39,179 bases of DNA from Oscillospiraceae bacterium (GTDB lineage Bacteria; Bacillota; Clostridia; Oscillospirales; Butyricicoccaceae): contig SVKW01000003.1 of the NCBI GenBank assembly GCA_015068285.1, positions 1-39,179 of the forward strand, read 5' to 3'. The translations under genes and the position numbers were made by a program. A model generated the notes under the pieces. That model was not told the DNA's origin, did not search any database, and saw only the letters and a program-made list of their open reading frames with translations. This document shows positions 23,562-32,302 of the stretch, in pieces. How positions within the stretch are numbered: position 1 is the stretch's first letter; each line of letters begins with the position of its first letter.

Positions 23562-26312
23562 CTACACCACAATCTTGGCCGCACTGCCGCCGCTTGCCGT
23601 CTTTGTGACAACGATCTGCTTGTCGATTCTCGTTTTGAGCTCGCCCACATGGGAAATAATACCCACCAACCTGTCGGTCTCGGAAATGCTCATAAGAGCC
23701 CTGATAGCCTGGCTTAAAGACTCCTCGTCAAGCGAGCCGAAGCCCTCGTCGACAAACATGGTATCCAGCTTGATGCCGCCTGCCGTAGATTGAATCTCGT
23801 CGGAAAGCCCAAGCGCAAGGGACAGGGAAGCCTTGAAGCTTTCGCCGCCCGAAAGAGTGCGCACAGAGCGTGTACTGCCGTTATAATGGTCGATAACATC
23901 AAGCTCAAGCCCGCTCTGCGAGCGGTTGTTAGCCGCCTCTCTCGTCCTGCGAAGCTCGTACTGACCGCCTGTCATCACAAGAAAACGAGTGTTGGCGCGG
24001 GCGATAATGCGGTCAAAATATGTCATCTGAATATAAGTTTCAAGCATGATTTTTTCCCGGCCTGCAATGTTGCCGCTTACCGTATTTGAAAGGGCGCGCA
24101 TCCATGTGAGCTGCTTTTCAAGCTGTGTCAGCGAGTGGGATTTTTCCCTGATTTTTCCAAGTGAAAGCGTGTTTGCGGAGATTCTGTGATGCACCCCACG
24201 CAAGGCATTTGCGATGGCTTTCTGCCTGTTTATAAGCCCGTTTCTGCGGCTTTCAAGGGAGGAAATATCCACTTTTTCCATGTTTTCCAGCTGCTTTTCA
24301 AGCTGATTTACCTGCCCCTGAGCCGAAGCCAGCTTGTTCTGCATATCTCGGTAAGCCCTGTCAGCCTCGTCGAGAGCGTCCTGCAAATCAAGCCTGCGCT
24401 TTGTCAGCTCATTGCGGTGACGCATAGCCTCGGCCTTGTCGGAAAAGTCCAGCTTTTCACGAAGCGAATCCACAAGGTCGGAAAGCTCATTTGCCAGAGT
24501 TTTCGCCGCGGCAATGTCGCTTTCAAGCTGAGAAATCTGCCTGTCAGCAAGAGAAAGACGCGATTCAGACTGAGGAATGAGGGCTGCAAGCTTTTTTCTG
24601 CGCTCAATCTTCTTATTTTCAAGGTGAATCTGGCCGTCAATTTCATTCATTTCGCTGATTTTATCGGCAATAGCGCCGATGACAAGCGCCTCGGTTTCGC
24701 CATTATAGCCGGCGCCTGTCAGGTTGGAAGCCTTTGCATTGACAATGTCAAGCTGAGCCTCATAATTGCCCTTCAGCTTGCCTGCCTTTTCGCTGTGAGT
24801 GTTGAGAATCGCATTTGCCGCATCAGCATCGTCCTTTGCCTTTTTGAGCGCAAGCTGGCTGGGCACATCACAGGAAAGCTGAGCAGGGGAAGGGTGGTGC
24901 GCAGAGCCGCAGACAGGGCAAGGCTCGCCGTCTTTAAGAGTGAGCGCAAGCACCCCTGCCTGGCCGTCAAGATAAGCCTTGTTTTTTGCGTTATAAACGG
25001 CGGAAAGCTGTTCGGCGCGGTCACGGGCAATGAGATATTCGTCTCTTGCAGAAATATATTTATTTTCCATTATTTTACAGCTCTTAATATCGCTGAGAAG
25101 GTCGTTCAGGTCGCCGATGCCATCGGAAAGAGCCTCTTTTTTGTTGTTCATCTTTTCTATGGAAACACCTGCGCCTTCAAGAGAGGAAAACTCTGCTTTA
25201 AGAGCCTCAACAAGCTGTGAAATCTCCTTCTGCATTGCCGATTCCTTATCAAGCAATGAGTAAAGGGAAATAACTTTACTGTTAGCTTCACTAAAGCGTT
25301 TGCAAGTATTTTCAAGCTCGTCATAGCTTGGCATAGCAGCATCGAGAGCCGCTATTTTATTTGTAAGCAATTCTATCTCATTTTTGCTGTCTGAAAGCTC
25401 ATCACAGCGCTTTTTGCGAAGCTGTAAAGAGAGGGTATAGCTCTCGGCATCAAGCTTGCAATGCCCCAGTTCATTTTCCAGTTTCTGGTATTCATTACCC
25501 TTGACAAAACGAGCATTCAGAGCATCGAGATAATGTGCTATTTTGTCGTTTACCTTGCTGAGTTTAAGGTCATAAGCCTTGTCAGCGGATACAATATTTT
25601 CCAGTAAATTACATATATCATCGGGGAGCATATTTCCATTTTTTGCCTGCTCAACCTGTTCGCTGTCGCCGATAATGCCGTTTATATACTGGGCAATACT
25701 CAGCTTTTCAGCGTCATGTTTTTTATTCACTTCGCTCAGATCAGCGCGGATTTTATCCTGCAGGGTCTGGTAAAGGGAGGTGTTGAAAATCTGGCGGAAA
25801 ATCGCCTGCCTGTCCTTGGTGTCGGCAAGCAGAAGCTTGAGAAAATCGCCCTGAGCAATCATGGCAATCTGTGAAAACTGATTTCTGTCAATGCCGAGAA
25901 TGTTTTTCACAGCCGCATCGACCTCCCTCAGCTTTGTCACAACAGAGCCGTCAGGCATGGTGAGAAGCGCCTCGGCGCGTTGAGGCACAGTGCCGCCGCC
26001 ACGCTTGGCAGGGCGCTCGTATTCAGGGTTTCTTTTTACAGTATATTCCAGTCCGCGATAGGAAAAAACAAGCTCGACAAAGGTCGGAGTATCGCTGTCG
26101 GCATACTTGGAACGGAGCATTGCGGGCTGTCTGTTATCACCGCTGGCTTCGCCAAAAAGAGCAAAGGTTATTGCGTCAAAAATCGTCGTCTTGCCGGCTC
26201 CCGTGTCTCCGGTTATGAGATATAATCCATCTTTTCCCAGTTTCTCCATATCGATAACTGAGCATCCGGCATAAGGACCGAAAGCCGAAATTGTCAATTT
26301 TAATGGTCTCAT
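23562..26312 (-). CDS. sbcC: Exonuclease subunit SbcC
   Basis: A 916-residue SMC/Rad50-like ATPase that works with SbcD to cut DNA hairpins, blocked ends and palindromes. Walker A is GDTGAGKTT (residues 35-43). Long coiled-coil arms flank a zinc hook, CPVCGSAHHP near residue 464. The C-terminal lobe carries the signature LSGGESFKASL near 820 and Walker B LDTMFVDEGFGSLD near 850. The length is a little short of E. coli SbcC but usual for clostridia. Its start overlaps the stop of sbcD by four bases (ATGA). It is of interest here that the genome is rich in hairpin-forming repeats. Confidence 0.93.
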   Translation of the reverse strand: MRPLKLTISAFGPYAGCSVIDMEKLGKDGLYLITGDTGAGKTTIFDAITFALFGEASGDNRQPAMLRSKYADSDTPTFVELVFSYRGLEYTVKRNPEYERPAKRGGGTVPQRAEALLTMPDGSVVTKLREVDAAVKNILGIDRNQFSQIAMIAQGDFLKLLLADTKDRQAIFRQIFNTSLYQTLQDKIRADLSEVNKKHDAEKLSIAQYINGIIGDSEQVEQAKNGNMLPDDICNLLENIVSADKAYDLKLSKVNDKIAHYLDALNARFVKGNEYQKLENELGHCKLDAESYTLSLQLRKKRCDELSDSKNEIELLTNKIAALDAAMPSYDELENTCKRFSEANSKVISLYSLLDKESAMQKEISQLVEALKAEFSSLEGAGVSIEKMNNKKEALSDGIGDLNDLLSDIKSCKIMENKYISARDEYLIARDRAEQLSAVYNAKNKAYLDGQAGVLALTLKDGEPCPVCGSAHHPSPAQLSCDVPSQLALKKAKDDADAANAILNTHSEKAGKLKGNYEAQLDIVNAKASNLTGAGYNGETEALVIGAIADKISEMNEIDGQIHLENKKIERRKKLAALIPQSESRLSLADRQISQLESDIAAAKTLANELSDLVDSLREKLDFSDKAEAMRHRNELTKRRLDLQDALDEADRAYRDMQNKLASAQGQVNQLEKQLENMEKVDISSLESRRNGLINRQKAIANALRGVHHRISANTLSLGKIREKSHSLTQLEKQLTWMRALSNTVSGNIAGREKIMLETYIQMTYFDRIIARANTRFLVMTGGQYELRRTREAANNRSQSGLELDVIDHYNGSTRSVRTLSGGESFKASLSLALGLSDEIQSTAGGIKLDTMFVDEGFGSLDEESLSQAIRALMSISETDRLVGIISHVGELKTRIDKQIVVTKTASGGSAAKIVV

Positions 26313-27445
26313 TTTCTGCCCTCCCAGATGGATTCAATAAGATTTTTTACATATTTTTCCTGTTCTTCACCCAAAACGGAATTATTCTGCTTTTCATAAA
26401 ATTCGCTGAAAAGTTCAAATGGAGATTTTGCGGAAACATCGGCATCGGCTTCAAGCTGCTGGGAATTTCTGGTACGCATATTGTCATAGCTCAGCTTCAT
26501 AATGTTAGGGTAGACAGTCCTCAGCTTTGTCATGGCATCGGGCACATCTTCTTCATCTGTCAGCGTGATATGCACGTAATCGTTGGTGTCAGTACCCTCG
26601 TAATTTGCCTTAAGCATAAGCACATCATAGCTGCCCTTTATCTCACGCATATCGTGGAGAGGAGCGAGAGGAATTACAGAAACTGTAAAGTCATTCTTTT
26701 CGTTCAACTCGACAAAAGTTACAGATTTGCTGTGTTTACACTCGGAAAATGAGTATTTAAGCGGTGTACCGCAGTATCTGATGCGCTCACTTCCCACATT
26801 CTGCGGAGAGTGGATATGGCCGAGAGCCACATAGTCAAAGCAGTCAAAAACATCGCTGTCAACATTGTCTGTACCGCCGACAGAATGTTCCTCCGATTCG
26901 CAGGTCGAAGCGCCTGTGACAAACTGATGTGTGACGAGAACATTTCTTTTATTTACATCTATTTCCATTTTATCAACAGCGGTGCACACTGCATCTGTAT
27001 AGCTTTCAATGGAAATATCTGGGAAAAATCTGCGCACATTTGCAGGCTTTACAAATGGCAGCATATATACGTTAATATCACCAAAACTGTCCGTTAATAC
27101 GGTCGGTTTGATATCACCGTCGTAGACAGGGGAGAAATGCACTCCGCTCTTTTCCATAATGGCAGAGCCAAAAGCAATTCGCTCAGGTGAATCGTGATTG
27201 CCGCTGATGATAAAAATATCATTGCACATAGATGTGATACGGGACAGAAAACTGTCGAAAAGGGCAACAGCCTCTGCGCTCGGTACAGCCTTGTCGTAGA
27301 CATCGCCTGCGATAATGACAGCATCAGCCTGCTGATTTTTTACAATTTCTGTAATTTGATCTAATATATGCTCCTGATCTTCAAGCAAGAAAAAGCCATT
27401 AAGTCGCTTGCCGATATGCAGGTCGGAAAGATGTATAAGTTTCAT
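26309..27445 (-). CDS. sbcD: Exonuclease subunit SbcD
   Basis: A 378-residue manganese-dependent phosphoesterase, the nuclease subunit of SbcCD (Mre11 type). Metal-binding motifs are intact: DLH (D8, H10), GDVYD (48-51), GNHD (82-85), VTHQF and GHIHSPQ. The C-terminal third is the capping and SbcC-contact region. Ribosome site ACGGAGTTTAT. The gene follows the GNAT acetyltransferase by 24 bp and is translationally coupled to sbcC. Confidence 0.93.
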   Translation of the reverse strand: MKLIHLSDLHIGKRLNGFFLLEDQEHILDQITEIVKNQQADAVIIAGDVYDKAVPSAEAVALFDSFLSRITSMCNDIFIISGNHDSPERIAFGSAIMEKSGVHFSPVYDGDIKPTVLTDSFGDINVYMLPFVKPANVRRFFPDISIESYTDAVCTAVDKMEIDVNKRNVLVTHQFVTGASTCESEEHSVGGTDNVDSDVFDCFDYVALGHIHSPQNVGSERIRYCGTPLKYSFSECKHSKSVTFVELNEKNDFTVSVIPLAPLHDMREIKGSYDVLMLKANYEGTDTNDYVHITLTDEEDVPDAMTKLRTVYPNIMKLSYDNMRTRNSQQLEADADVSAKSPFELFSEFYEKQNNSVLGEEQEKYVKNLIESIWEGRK

Positions 27446-27469
27446 ATAAACTCCGTTAAAATATGGAAA

Positions 27470-28279
27470 TTATTTACAATATTTGCGTATGTGACACAGC
27501 CTGTCGACCAGAGTGAAGCCAATCTTCTTATAACACTCATTGGACGGCCCATAGCTGCTGTCGGCATATAAAATAGGCGTCATACCGCTCTGGACAGCAG
27601 TTTTGCACAGACTGTGCACAAGATTATAGGCATAACCTTTTCTGCGGTATTCAGGCGCAGTATAAACTGCTGAAAGCCGGGCAAAATTGTCTGTTTTCAC
27701 ATTCTGAGTCATAGCAACAAGCTGATTCTGCTCATTTCTCCACGCAAAAAGCTGATTGCGTTCAATTGCCTCATCCATGTGCTCGCGGCAATATTCCATC
27801 TCATGGTCAATTCCTTCGGCTTCAAGCTCAAAATCATGGAAAAATCCGGCAAAAATATCAATATCAGTTGTATCAGCGAGCTCGATTTTGCCGTCAGCAA
27901 TCTTATCAACAGGCAAAATATTATCCAGACGATAGGACAGCATATCAATATCTATATAGGTGTTTTCAAAATAGGAATCGTTCTTCAAAGCCTGCCAGAG
28001 CTTCTCGATCATAATGTGATAATGTCCTTTTTCAAAAGGAAAATGGTCCTTAATGCAAGCCCCGATAAGCTCGACAGCCTTCGTGTCAGCCATATCCTTG
28101 CACCACACCCATACAGGGAAAGGAGCATTGGAATAGCATAAGATAACATTTTCGTGGTCGGTGAAAATATCGGTGCATCGGCGGCGCAGAATGGCGAAAA
28201 GCACCGAAAATGTGATTTCATCACCCTTAAGCAGTTCAATAAGCTCCTCGCAGCTTTGATTTTTATAATGAGTAAGCAT
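27470..28279 (-). CDS. GNAT family N-acetyltransferase
   Basis: A 269-residue protein whose C-terminal half is a Gcn5-related acetyltransferase. Motif A, with the acetyl-CoA pyrophosphate loop, is YRRKGYAYNLV near residues 214-224, preceded by ARLSAVYTAPE and followed by PILYADSSYGPSNECYKKIGF. The N-terminal half (CWC-type aromatic stretch FPVWVWCKDMAD) is a separate domain common in clostridial two-part GNAT proteins; its role is unknown. The acceptor cannot be predicted. It is the first gene of the sbcDC operon, with promoter and CGGAGGTGATAAA ribosome site. Confidence 0.82.
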   Translation of the reverse strand: MLTHYKNQSCEELIELLKGDEITFSVLFAILRRRCTDIFTDHENVILCYSNAPFPVWVWCKDMADTKAVELIGACIKDHFPFEKGHYHIMIEKLWQALKNDSYFENTYIDIDMLSYRLDNILPVDKIADGKIELADTTDIDIFAGFFHDFELEAEGIDHEMEYCREHMDEAIERNQLFAWRNEQNQLVAMTQNVKTDNFARLSAVYTAPEYRRKGYAYNLVHSLCKTAVQSGMTPILYADSSYGPSNECYKKIGFTLVDRLCHIRKYCK

Positions 28280-28300
28280 TTTATCACCTCCGATGAAAAT

Positions 28301-28329
28301 AGTTTAGCACGAAAGACGAAAAATTGCAA
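28301..28329 (-). promoter_or_regulatory. Promoter of the GNAT-sbcD-sbcC operon
   Basis: Minus strand TTGCAA, 17 bp, TAAACT, about 22 bp before the start codon. No SOS (LexA) box was recognised beside it. Confidence 0.65.
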
Positions 28330-28336
28330 GAAAATC

Positions 28337-28365
28337 AAAAAAGCCGCCCTTGCGGACGACTTTTT
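28337..28365 (-). terminator. Terminator of the DUF362 gene
   Basis: Minus strand AAAGTCGTCC-GCAA-GGGCGGCTTT and a T-run. The ten-pair stem needs three G-U pairs and has a GNRA-type loop. The -35 box of the GNAT promoter lies next to it. Confidence 0.75.
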
Positions 28366-28376
28366 CAAAAATATTC

Positions 28377-29240
28377 TTACTTGACTTCGATAAGCTCGTA
28401 CTTGCGGTTTGCAAAGCCGAGAGCTTCGGCAGCATCAACTGTAAGAACGCCCTTACGGGAGTTGATTCTTTCGAGAAGGTGCTCCTTGCCTGGGTCATCG
28501 GAGTTGATAACGAGGTCGAGGCAAGCCTGGTCGATAGCGATAGGGTCTGTGGAAGCGAGGATACCGATATCCTTCATGCAAGGATCTTCAGCCTTTGCGC
28601 AGCAATCACAGTCGACAGACATATTAGCCATAACATTGATGTAAACGATCTCGTTCTTGAAATACTGGCATACGCTCATTGCAGCGTCAGCCATAGACTT
28701 GAGGAAGAGTTCACGTTCAGCAGTCCAGATCTTTTCAGGTTCGCCTGCGCCGTGAATATATGCCTTACCATAAGAGGAAGCCATACCGATAGCGAGCTGC
28801 TTGAGAGCTCCGCCGTAGCCGCCCATTGGGTGACCCTTGAAGTGGGAGAGAACAAGCATGGAATCGTAGTTAGCAGCGTTCTTGCCAAGATAATTCTTCT
28901 TGATAACATTGCCGTTCATTTCGATTTCCATATCAGGACCTTCAGCGTCCATAATGTCAACCTTGAAATACTTTGTCCAGCCGTGTTCATCCATAAGGAT
29001 CTTATGCTTTTCTGTTGTGTTGCGCTGACCTTCGTAAGCTGTGTTACATTCAACAACTGTGCCGCCTACATGGTCGATGATAGGCTTCCAGAATTCAGGG
29101 TGAAGGAAGTTCTGGTTGCCTTTTTCGCCGGAGTGAACCTTGATAGCTACATTGCCCTTGAGTTCCTTGCCGACAAGCTTGTAAAGTTCAAGCACTTTTT
29201 CTGGGGAGATTTCTCTGGAAAAATAAACCTTAGCGTTCAT
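28377..29240 (-). CDS. DUF362 domain-containing protein
   Basis: A 287-residue protein of the DUF362 family. Readable family marks are the AIKVHSGEKGN block, HFKGHPMGGYGGALKQLAIGMASSYGK and the late cysteine cluster VDCDCCAKAEDPC (C211, C213, C214, C221) followed by KDIGILASTDPIAIDQACLDL. Members occur in anaerobes, often next to ferredoxins, and the cysteines suggest metal or Fe-S binding, but no function is proven. Codon choice is as restricted as in the peptide importer, so the protein is probably abundant. It has its own promoter, ATAGGAGGACATT ribosome site and terminator. Confidence 0.85.
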   Translation of the reverse strand: MNAKVYFSREISPEKVLELYKLVGKELKGNVAIKVHSGEKGNQNFLHPEFWKPIIDHVGGTVVECNTAYEGQRNTTEKHKILMDEHGWTKYFKVDIMDAEGPDMEIEMNGNVIKKNYLGKNAANYDSMLVLSHFKGHPMGGYGGALKQLAIGMASSYGKAYIHGAGEPEKIWTAERELFLKSMADAAMSVCQYFKNEIVYINVMANMSVDCDCCAKAEDPCMKDIGILASTDPIAIDQACLDLVINSDDPGKEHLLERINSRKGVLTVDAAEALGFANRKYELIEVK

Positions 29241-29272
29241 AATGTCCTCCTATATATTCATACTATACTAAT

Positions 29273-29301
29273 TATATACCTTAAACTGCCCTTTAAGTCA
29301 A
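29273..29301 (-). promoter_or_regulatory. Promoter of the DUF362 gene
   Basis: Minus strand TTGACT, 17 bp, TATATA (or TATAAT at 19 bp), about 33 bp before the start codon. Confidence 0.55.
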
Positions 29302-29376
29302 GAGATTTTTGTAACATACATAAAAAATCTGAATAAGATAAAAATAGAACTGCACAATGAAAGGAAGGGACTTAAT

Positions 29377-30621
29377 ATGAATCCATTTAAAGAACGGGCA
29401 ATGCCTGTTGACGCATCATTCAGAAACTGGCAGGGCATTTATCCAAAGCCATACTGCAAGCATGAGGTAGACCCATATACAAAGACGAGAATCATCCTGA
29501 TGAACGGTACAGAGTTTGAATCGGTGTGGTTCGGCCACCGCTTCAATCGAATCTGCAACAACAACGATTTAAGAAGAGAACTCGCCCTCATCCGCCGAAG
29601 CGAGCAACAGCAGCAGAAGGTGATTGCCGCTCTCAAGCCGATGGACGAAAGCATTCTTGAGCACACTATCAGCTATGAACAGCTTGCTGTCGATCTTACA
29701 GCCGAAATGGCGCGCAAAGAACCTGATATGATGGTCAAAGCCGCTCTCGACTTTGCTCTCCTTGAGGACTTCGACCATCTTTACCGCTATGCCGACCTGC
29801 TTGAAATGCAGCAGGGTATAAAGGCTGAGCATCTTGTCGGCCATTACACCGAAATCATGCCGGGCAGACCGACAATTTCCGAGCACCGCTATCCCTTTGA
29901 CAATGTAAGATGCTTCATCAATAACAAGACAGCTCATCCGCTGACAAAGCTTCATACAGCCATCATCACAGCGGCAGAGCAGCAGACGATGAACTATTAT
30001 ATGAATGTCGCCGCCGTTGTTGAAACGAGCGACATCGGCAGACAGCTCTATCAGGAAATCGGTCTTATCGAAGAACAGCACGTCACACATTACGGCAGCC
30101 TGCTCGACCCTAATGTAACACTTCTTGAGCATCTGCTTGCCAACGAATACACCGAATGTTACCTCTATTATTCCTGCTACCAGACCGAAACCGACCCATA
30201 TATCAAAAAAATCTGGGAGCAGCATTTCTGCGAGGAGCTTTCCCATCTTCACAAGGCTGTCGAGCTTCTGCGTAAGTATGAGAAGAAGGACTGGTGCGAA
30301 GTCATTCCGGACGGCGAATTCCCTGATTTGCTTTCTCTCCATGAAAATAAGGAATATATCCGTAAGGTGCTGGAAAATACTGTAAACTTTACAAGTAAGA
30401 ATGAGGATTATATCTGTGTAGATAAGCTCCGTCAGGACGACAGATTCTTCCTTTTCCAGCAGCGGCTCAATACACCTGTGTGCGAAGTGCCTTCTCATGC
30501 AGTTATAGAGCAGTATATCGCCCTTAACGGCATGGATTACCGCTATGAAATCCGCGAAAATCCAATTCCACAGCTCCGCGACCGCACAAAAGATAATACA
30601 ACCGTCGGCAGATGTATGTAA
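29377..30621 (+). CDS. Ferritin-like (diiron four-helix) domain protein
   Basis: A 414-residue cytoplasmic protein that I read as containing a ferritin/rubrerythrin-type four-helix bundle at about residues 190-302. The expected ligand pattern is E201 on the first helix, E232-x-x-H235 (EEQH) on the second, E257 or E260 on the third and E287-x-x-H290 (ELSH) on the fourth. An earlier helical pair (residues 92-145, EHTISYEQLAVDL and LLEDFDHLYRY) may be a second, degenerate half. The N-terminal 80 residues and the C-terminal 110 residues have no recognised domain. No rubredoxin-type cysteines are present. A role in iron or peroxide handling is possible. Ribosome site AAAGGAAGGGAC; monocistronic. 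Confidence 0.6.
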   Translation: MNPFKERAMPVDASFRNWQGIYPKPYCKHEVDPYTKTRIILMNGTEFESVWFGHRFNRICNNNDLRRELALIRRSEQQQQKVIAALKPMDESILEHTISYEQLAVDLTAEMARKEPDMMVKAALDFALLEDFDHLYRYADLLEMQQGIKAEHLVGHYTEIMPGRPTISEHRYPFDNVRCFINNKTAHPLTKLHTAIITAAEQQTMNYYMNVAAVVETSDIGRQLYQEIGLIEEQHVTHYGSLLDPNVTLLEHLLANEYTECYLYYSCYQTETDPYIKKIWEQHFCEELSHLHKAVELLRKYEKKDWCEVIPDGEFPDLLSLHENKEYIRKVLENTVNFTSKNEDYICVDKLRQDDRFFLFQQRLNTPVCEVPSHAVIEQYIALNGMDYRYEIRENPIPQLRDRTKDNTTVGRCM

Positions 30622-30641
30622 TGATATCAGCATAAAGAAAT

Positions 30642-30669
30642 GTAGGGGAGGGTCTCTGTGCCCTCCCGC
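30642..30669. repeat. GC-rich single-hairpin repeat (GGGAGGG/CCCTCCC)
   Basis: GTAGGGGAGGGTCTCTGTGC, then CCTCCCGC. Compared with the other copies the central pair C-G of the stem is replaced by A-T on both arms. Confidence 0.8.
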
Positions 30670-30677
30670 AATAAAAC

Positions 30678-30705
30678 AAAAGCCACTCAGACCGAGTGGC
30701 TTTTT
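30678..30705. terminator. Bidirectional terminator between the ferritin-like and SLH genes
   Basis: AAAAGCCACTC / GAGTGGCTTTTT with loop AGACC, between two converging genes. Confidence 0.85.
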
Positions 30706-30715
30706 GCGTATAATA

Positions 30716-32212
30716 TTAGTCGATTACTATTGTCTGGTTCATATCAAGATTGATATACCAATATTCATGGAGCTGCTTCCAGAAATACATACTGAGATTA
30801 TCTTTACTTATTTCGCCATCCTTTGTGCCGTTATACTCAGGCTTAGGATATGCCTTTTCAAGCACACGCCACTCGCTCAGCCAATGACCTTCACCGGTAG
30901 TTGCATTGAGGCGGTAAGTATCATCATTGATATTTCGGCCAATGCTGTTTATAAGATTTCCGTCAATGGCTTCATCATATGTAAATGTATAACGATCCCA
31001 ATCGCCGCTTTTAATCTTTAAGAACTGGTCGGGCGCAACACCCTGTCCTTCGCCGAGAACGCCGTTAGGCCCCTTTTTGAGAACAACCTTTGTGCCGTCC
31101 TTCTTGATGAAAATATCCCCTTCACGCGCAAGACGAGGAGTTGCTTCGCCATAACGGATTGTCATAGGCAAGAGGAGAGATACATCTGCACGAGCATCCT
31201 TGTTTACAAGTCTGTATGCCACCATAGCGCCCTGCTCACGTGTGAGAGTCTTATCTGGCGCAAATGTGCCAACATCGCCATAGCCTGTGATAAGTCCCAT
31301 TGAGAAGGCTTTAAGAGCATAATCCTTATAATAATTGCCGATTGCCGAATAGTCCTTGAGCATGGAAGTATCAACAAGAGTGCCTGCCTTTTCGCCCTGC
31401 TTTTCAGCGGTACGAACTGCAATAAGAGCCATTTCCTCGCGTGTCATAGGCTTTTCAAGCTTTGCGTAATCAAACTCGCTTTCGCTGATAAGTCCCTTCT
31501 TTACAGCAAGCTCATAAGCATTGGAGAACCATGTCTTGCCGCTGCCCATAGCCGAAAGCTCGTCTGCATAGAGATAACGAGTCATAACTGTGATGAACTG
31601 CGCCTTGGACATTGTGCCCTCAGGCGAAAACTCGCTGATACCATACATATCAGGGTCCTTGGTGCCGTTGAACATACCAAGCTTGACCATTTCCATAATG
31701 GCACCGTGTGACCACCTGCCTGTTGCCACGTCAGAGAAGGATTTAAGCTCAGGCTTGTACTCCTGACAGTCTTCGATTACGAAAAACGCATCAACTCCGG
31801 CAACAGAAGCGCGGGCAGAAACGTAATATACGCCTTCCTTGACTAACATATAATGTCTTGCGCCGTCATCAGGAGGAATAGCTTCTTCAGGCATGAGAGA
31901 AGGAGCAAAGGAAAAATCCTTAGCATACATTACACCGCCGCCAAACTGTCCTGCTGCGTCAGGGTTTTCATTATAGAACTGGATTTCCACAGGACCTGTG
32001 CAGTAATAAACGTCAACTTCGCCCGCCATGTAAAGGTGAATTGGCTCGCCTTTATCGATTCGCGGAGCATTGACTTTGAAAATATAGTCAGGAATTACAT
32101 TGCCATAAAAATAATCTGCAGGAATAGTAAACTGCAGATGATCATTCGCCGCAAATACCGACATAGGCATAAGCATAGCAAGAATGAGAAGCATACTGAA
32201 TATTCGTTTCAT
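30716..32212 (-). CDS. S-layer homology (SLH) domain surface protein
   Basis: A 498-residue exported protein. The signal peptide ends near SVFAA. Residues 25-155 form an N-terminal domain of unknown role, probably beta-rich. Three SLH motifs follow at roughly 160-215 (FSDVATGRWSHGAIMEMVKLG), 226-275 (WFSNAYELAVKKGLI) and 285-340 (YYKDYALKAFSMGLITGYG with DKTLTREQGAMVAYRL), which should hold the protein to secondary cell-wall polymers. A further 150 residues follow them. Having the SLH repeats in the middle is less common than at an end. A ribosome site AAGGGGGAT sets the start. Confidence 0.88.
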   Translation of the reverse strand: MKRIFSMLLILAMLMPMSVFAANDHLQFTIPADYFYGNVIPDYIFKVNAPRIDKGEPIHLYMAGEVDVYYCTGPVEIQFYNENPDAAGQFGGGVMYAKDFSFAPSLMPEEAIPPDDGARHYMLVKEGVYYVSARASVAGVDAFFVIEDCQEYKPELKSFSDVATGRWSHGAIMEMVKLGMFNGTKDPDMYGISEFSPEGTMSKAQFITVMTRYLYADELSAMGSGKTWFSNAYELAVKKGLISESEFDYAKLEKPMTREEMALIAVRTAEKQGEKAGTLVDTSMLKDYSAIGNYYKDYALKAFSMGLITGYGDVGTFAPDKTLTREQGAMVAYRLVNKDARADVSLLLPMTIRYGEATPRLAREGDIFIKKDGTKVVLKKGPNGVLGEGQGVAPDQFLKIKSGDWDRYTFTYDEAIDGNLINSIGRNINDDTYRLNATTGEGHWLSEWRVLEKAYPKPEYNGTKDGEISKDNLSMYFWKQLHEYWYINLDMNQTIVID

Positions 32213-32241
32213 ATAAAATCCCCCTTATTTAATATAATTCA

Positions 32242-32270
32242 AGCATAGCATAAAATGCTGAAAATATCAA
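32242..32270 (-). promoter_or_regulatory. Candidate promoter of the SLH protein gene
   Basis: Minus strand TTGATA, 17 bp, TATGCT, about 29 bp before the start codon. Confidence 0.45.
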
Positions 32271-32274
32271 TAAC

Positions 32275-32299
32275 AAAGCCGCCCATGACGGACGGCTTT
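32275..32299 (-). terminator. Weak terminator of the unknown gene at 32303
   Basis: AAAGCCG...CGGCTTT hairpin with an internal mismatch; the T-run on the minus strand is broken. It overlaps the SLH promoter region, so some read-through is likely. Confidence 0.5.
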
Positions 32300-32302
32300 C
32301 GC

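Noticed and set aside
24186-25220. 344-aa plus-strand ORF inside sbcC
   Set aside because: Opposite-strand shadow of the coiled-coil region of SbcC.
28350-29336. 328-aa plus-strand ORF opposite the DUF362 gene
   Set aside because: Shadow of DUF362; it would also run through the terminator and promoter of that gene.
29569-30633. 354-aa minus-strand ORF opposite the ferritin-like gene
   Set aside because: No ribosome site; Leu/Val/Cys-rich antisense composition.
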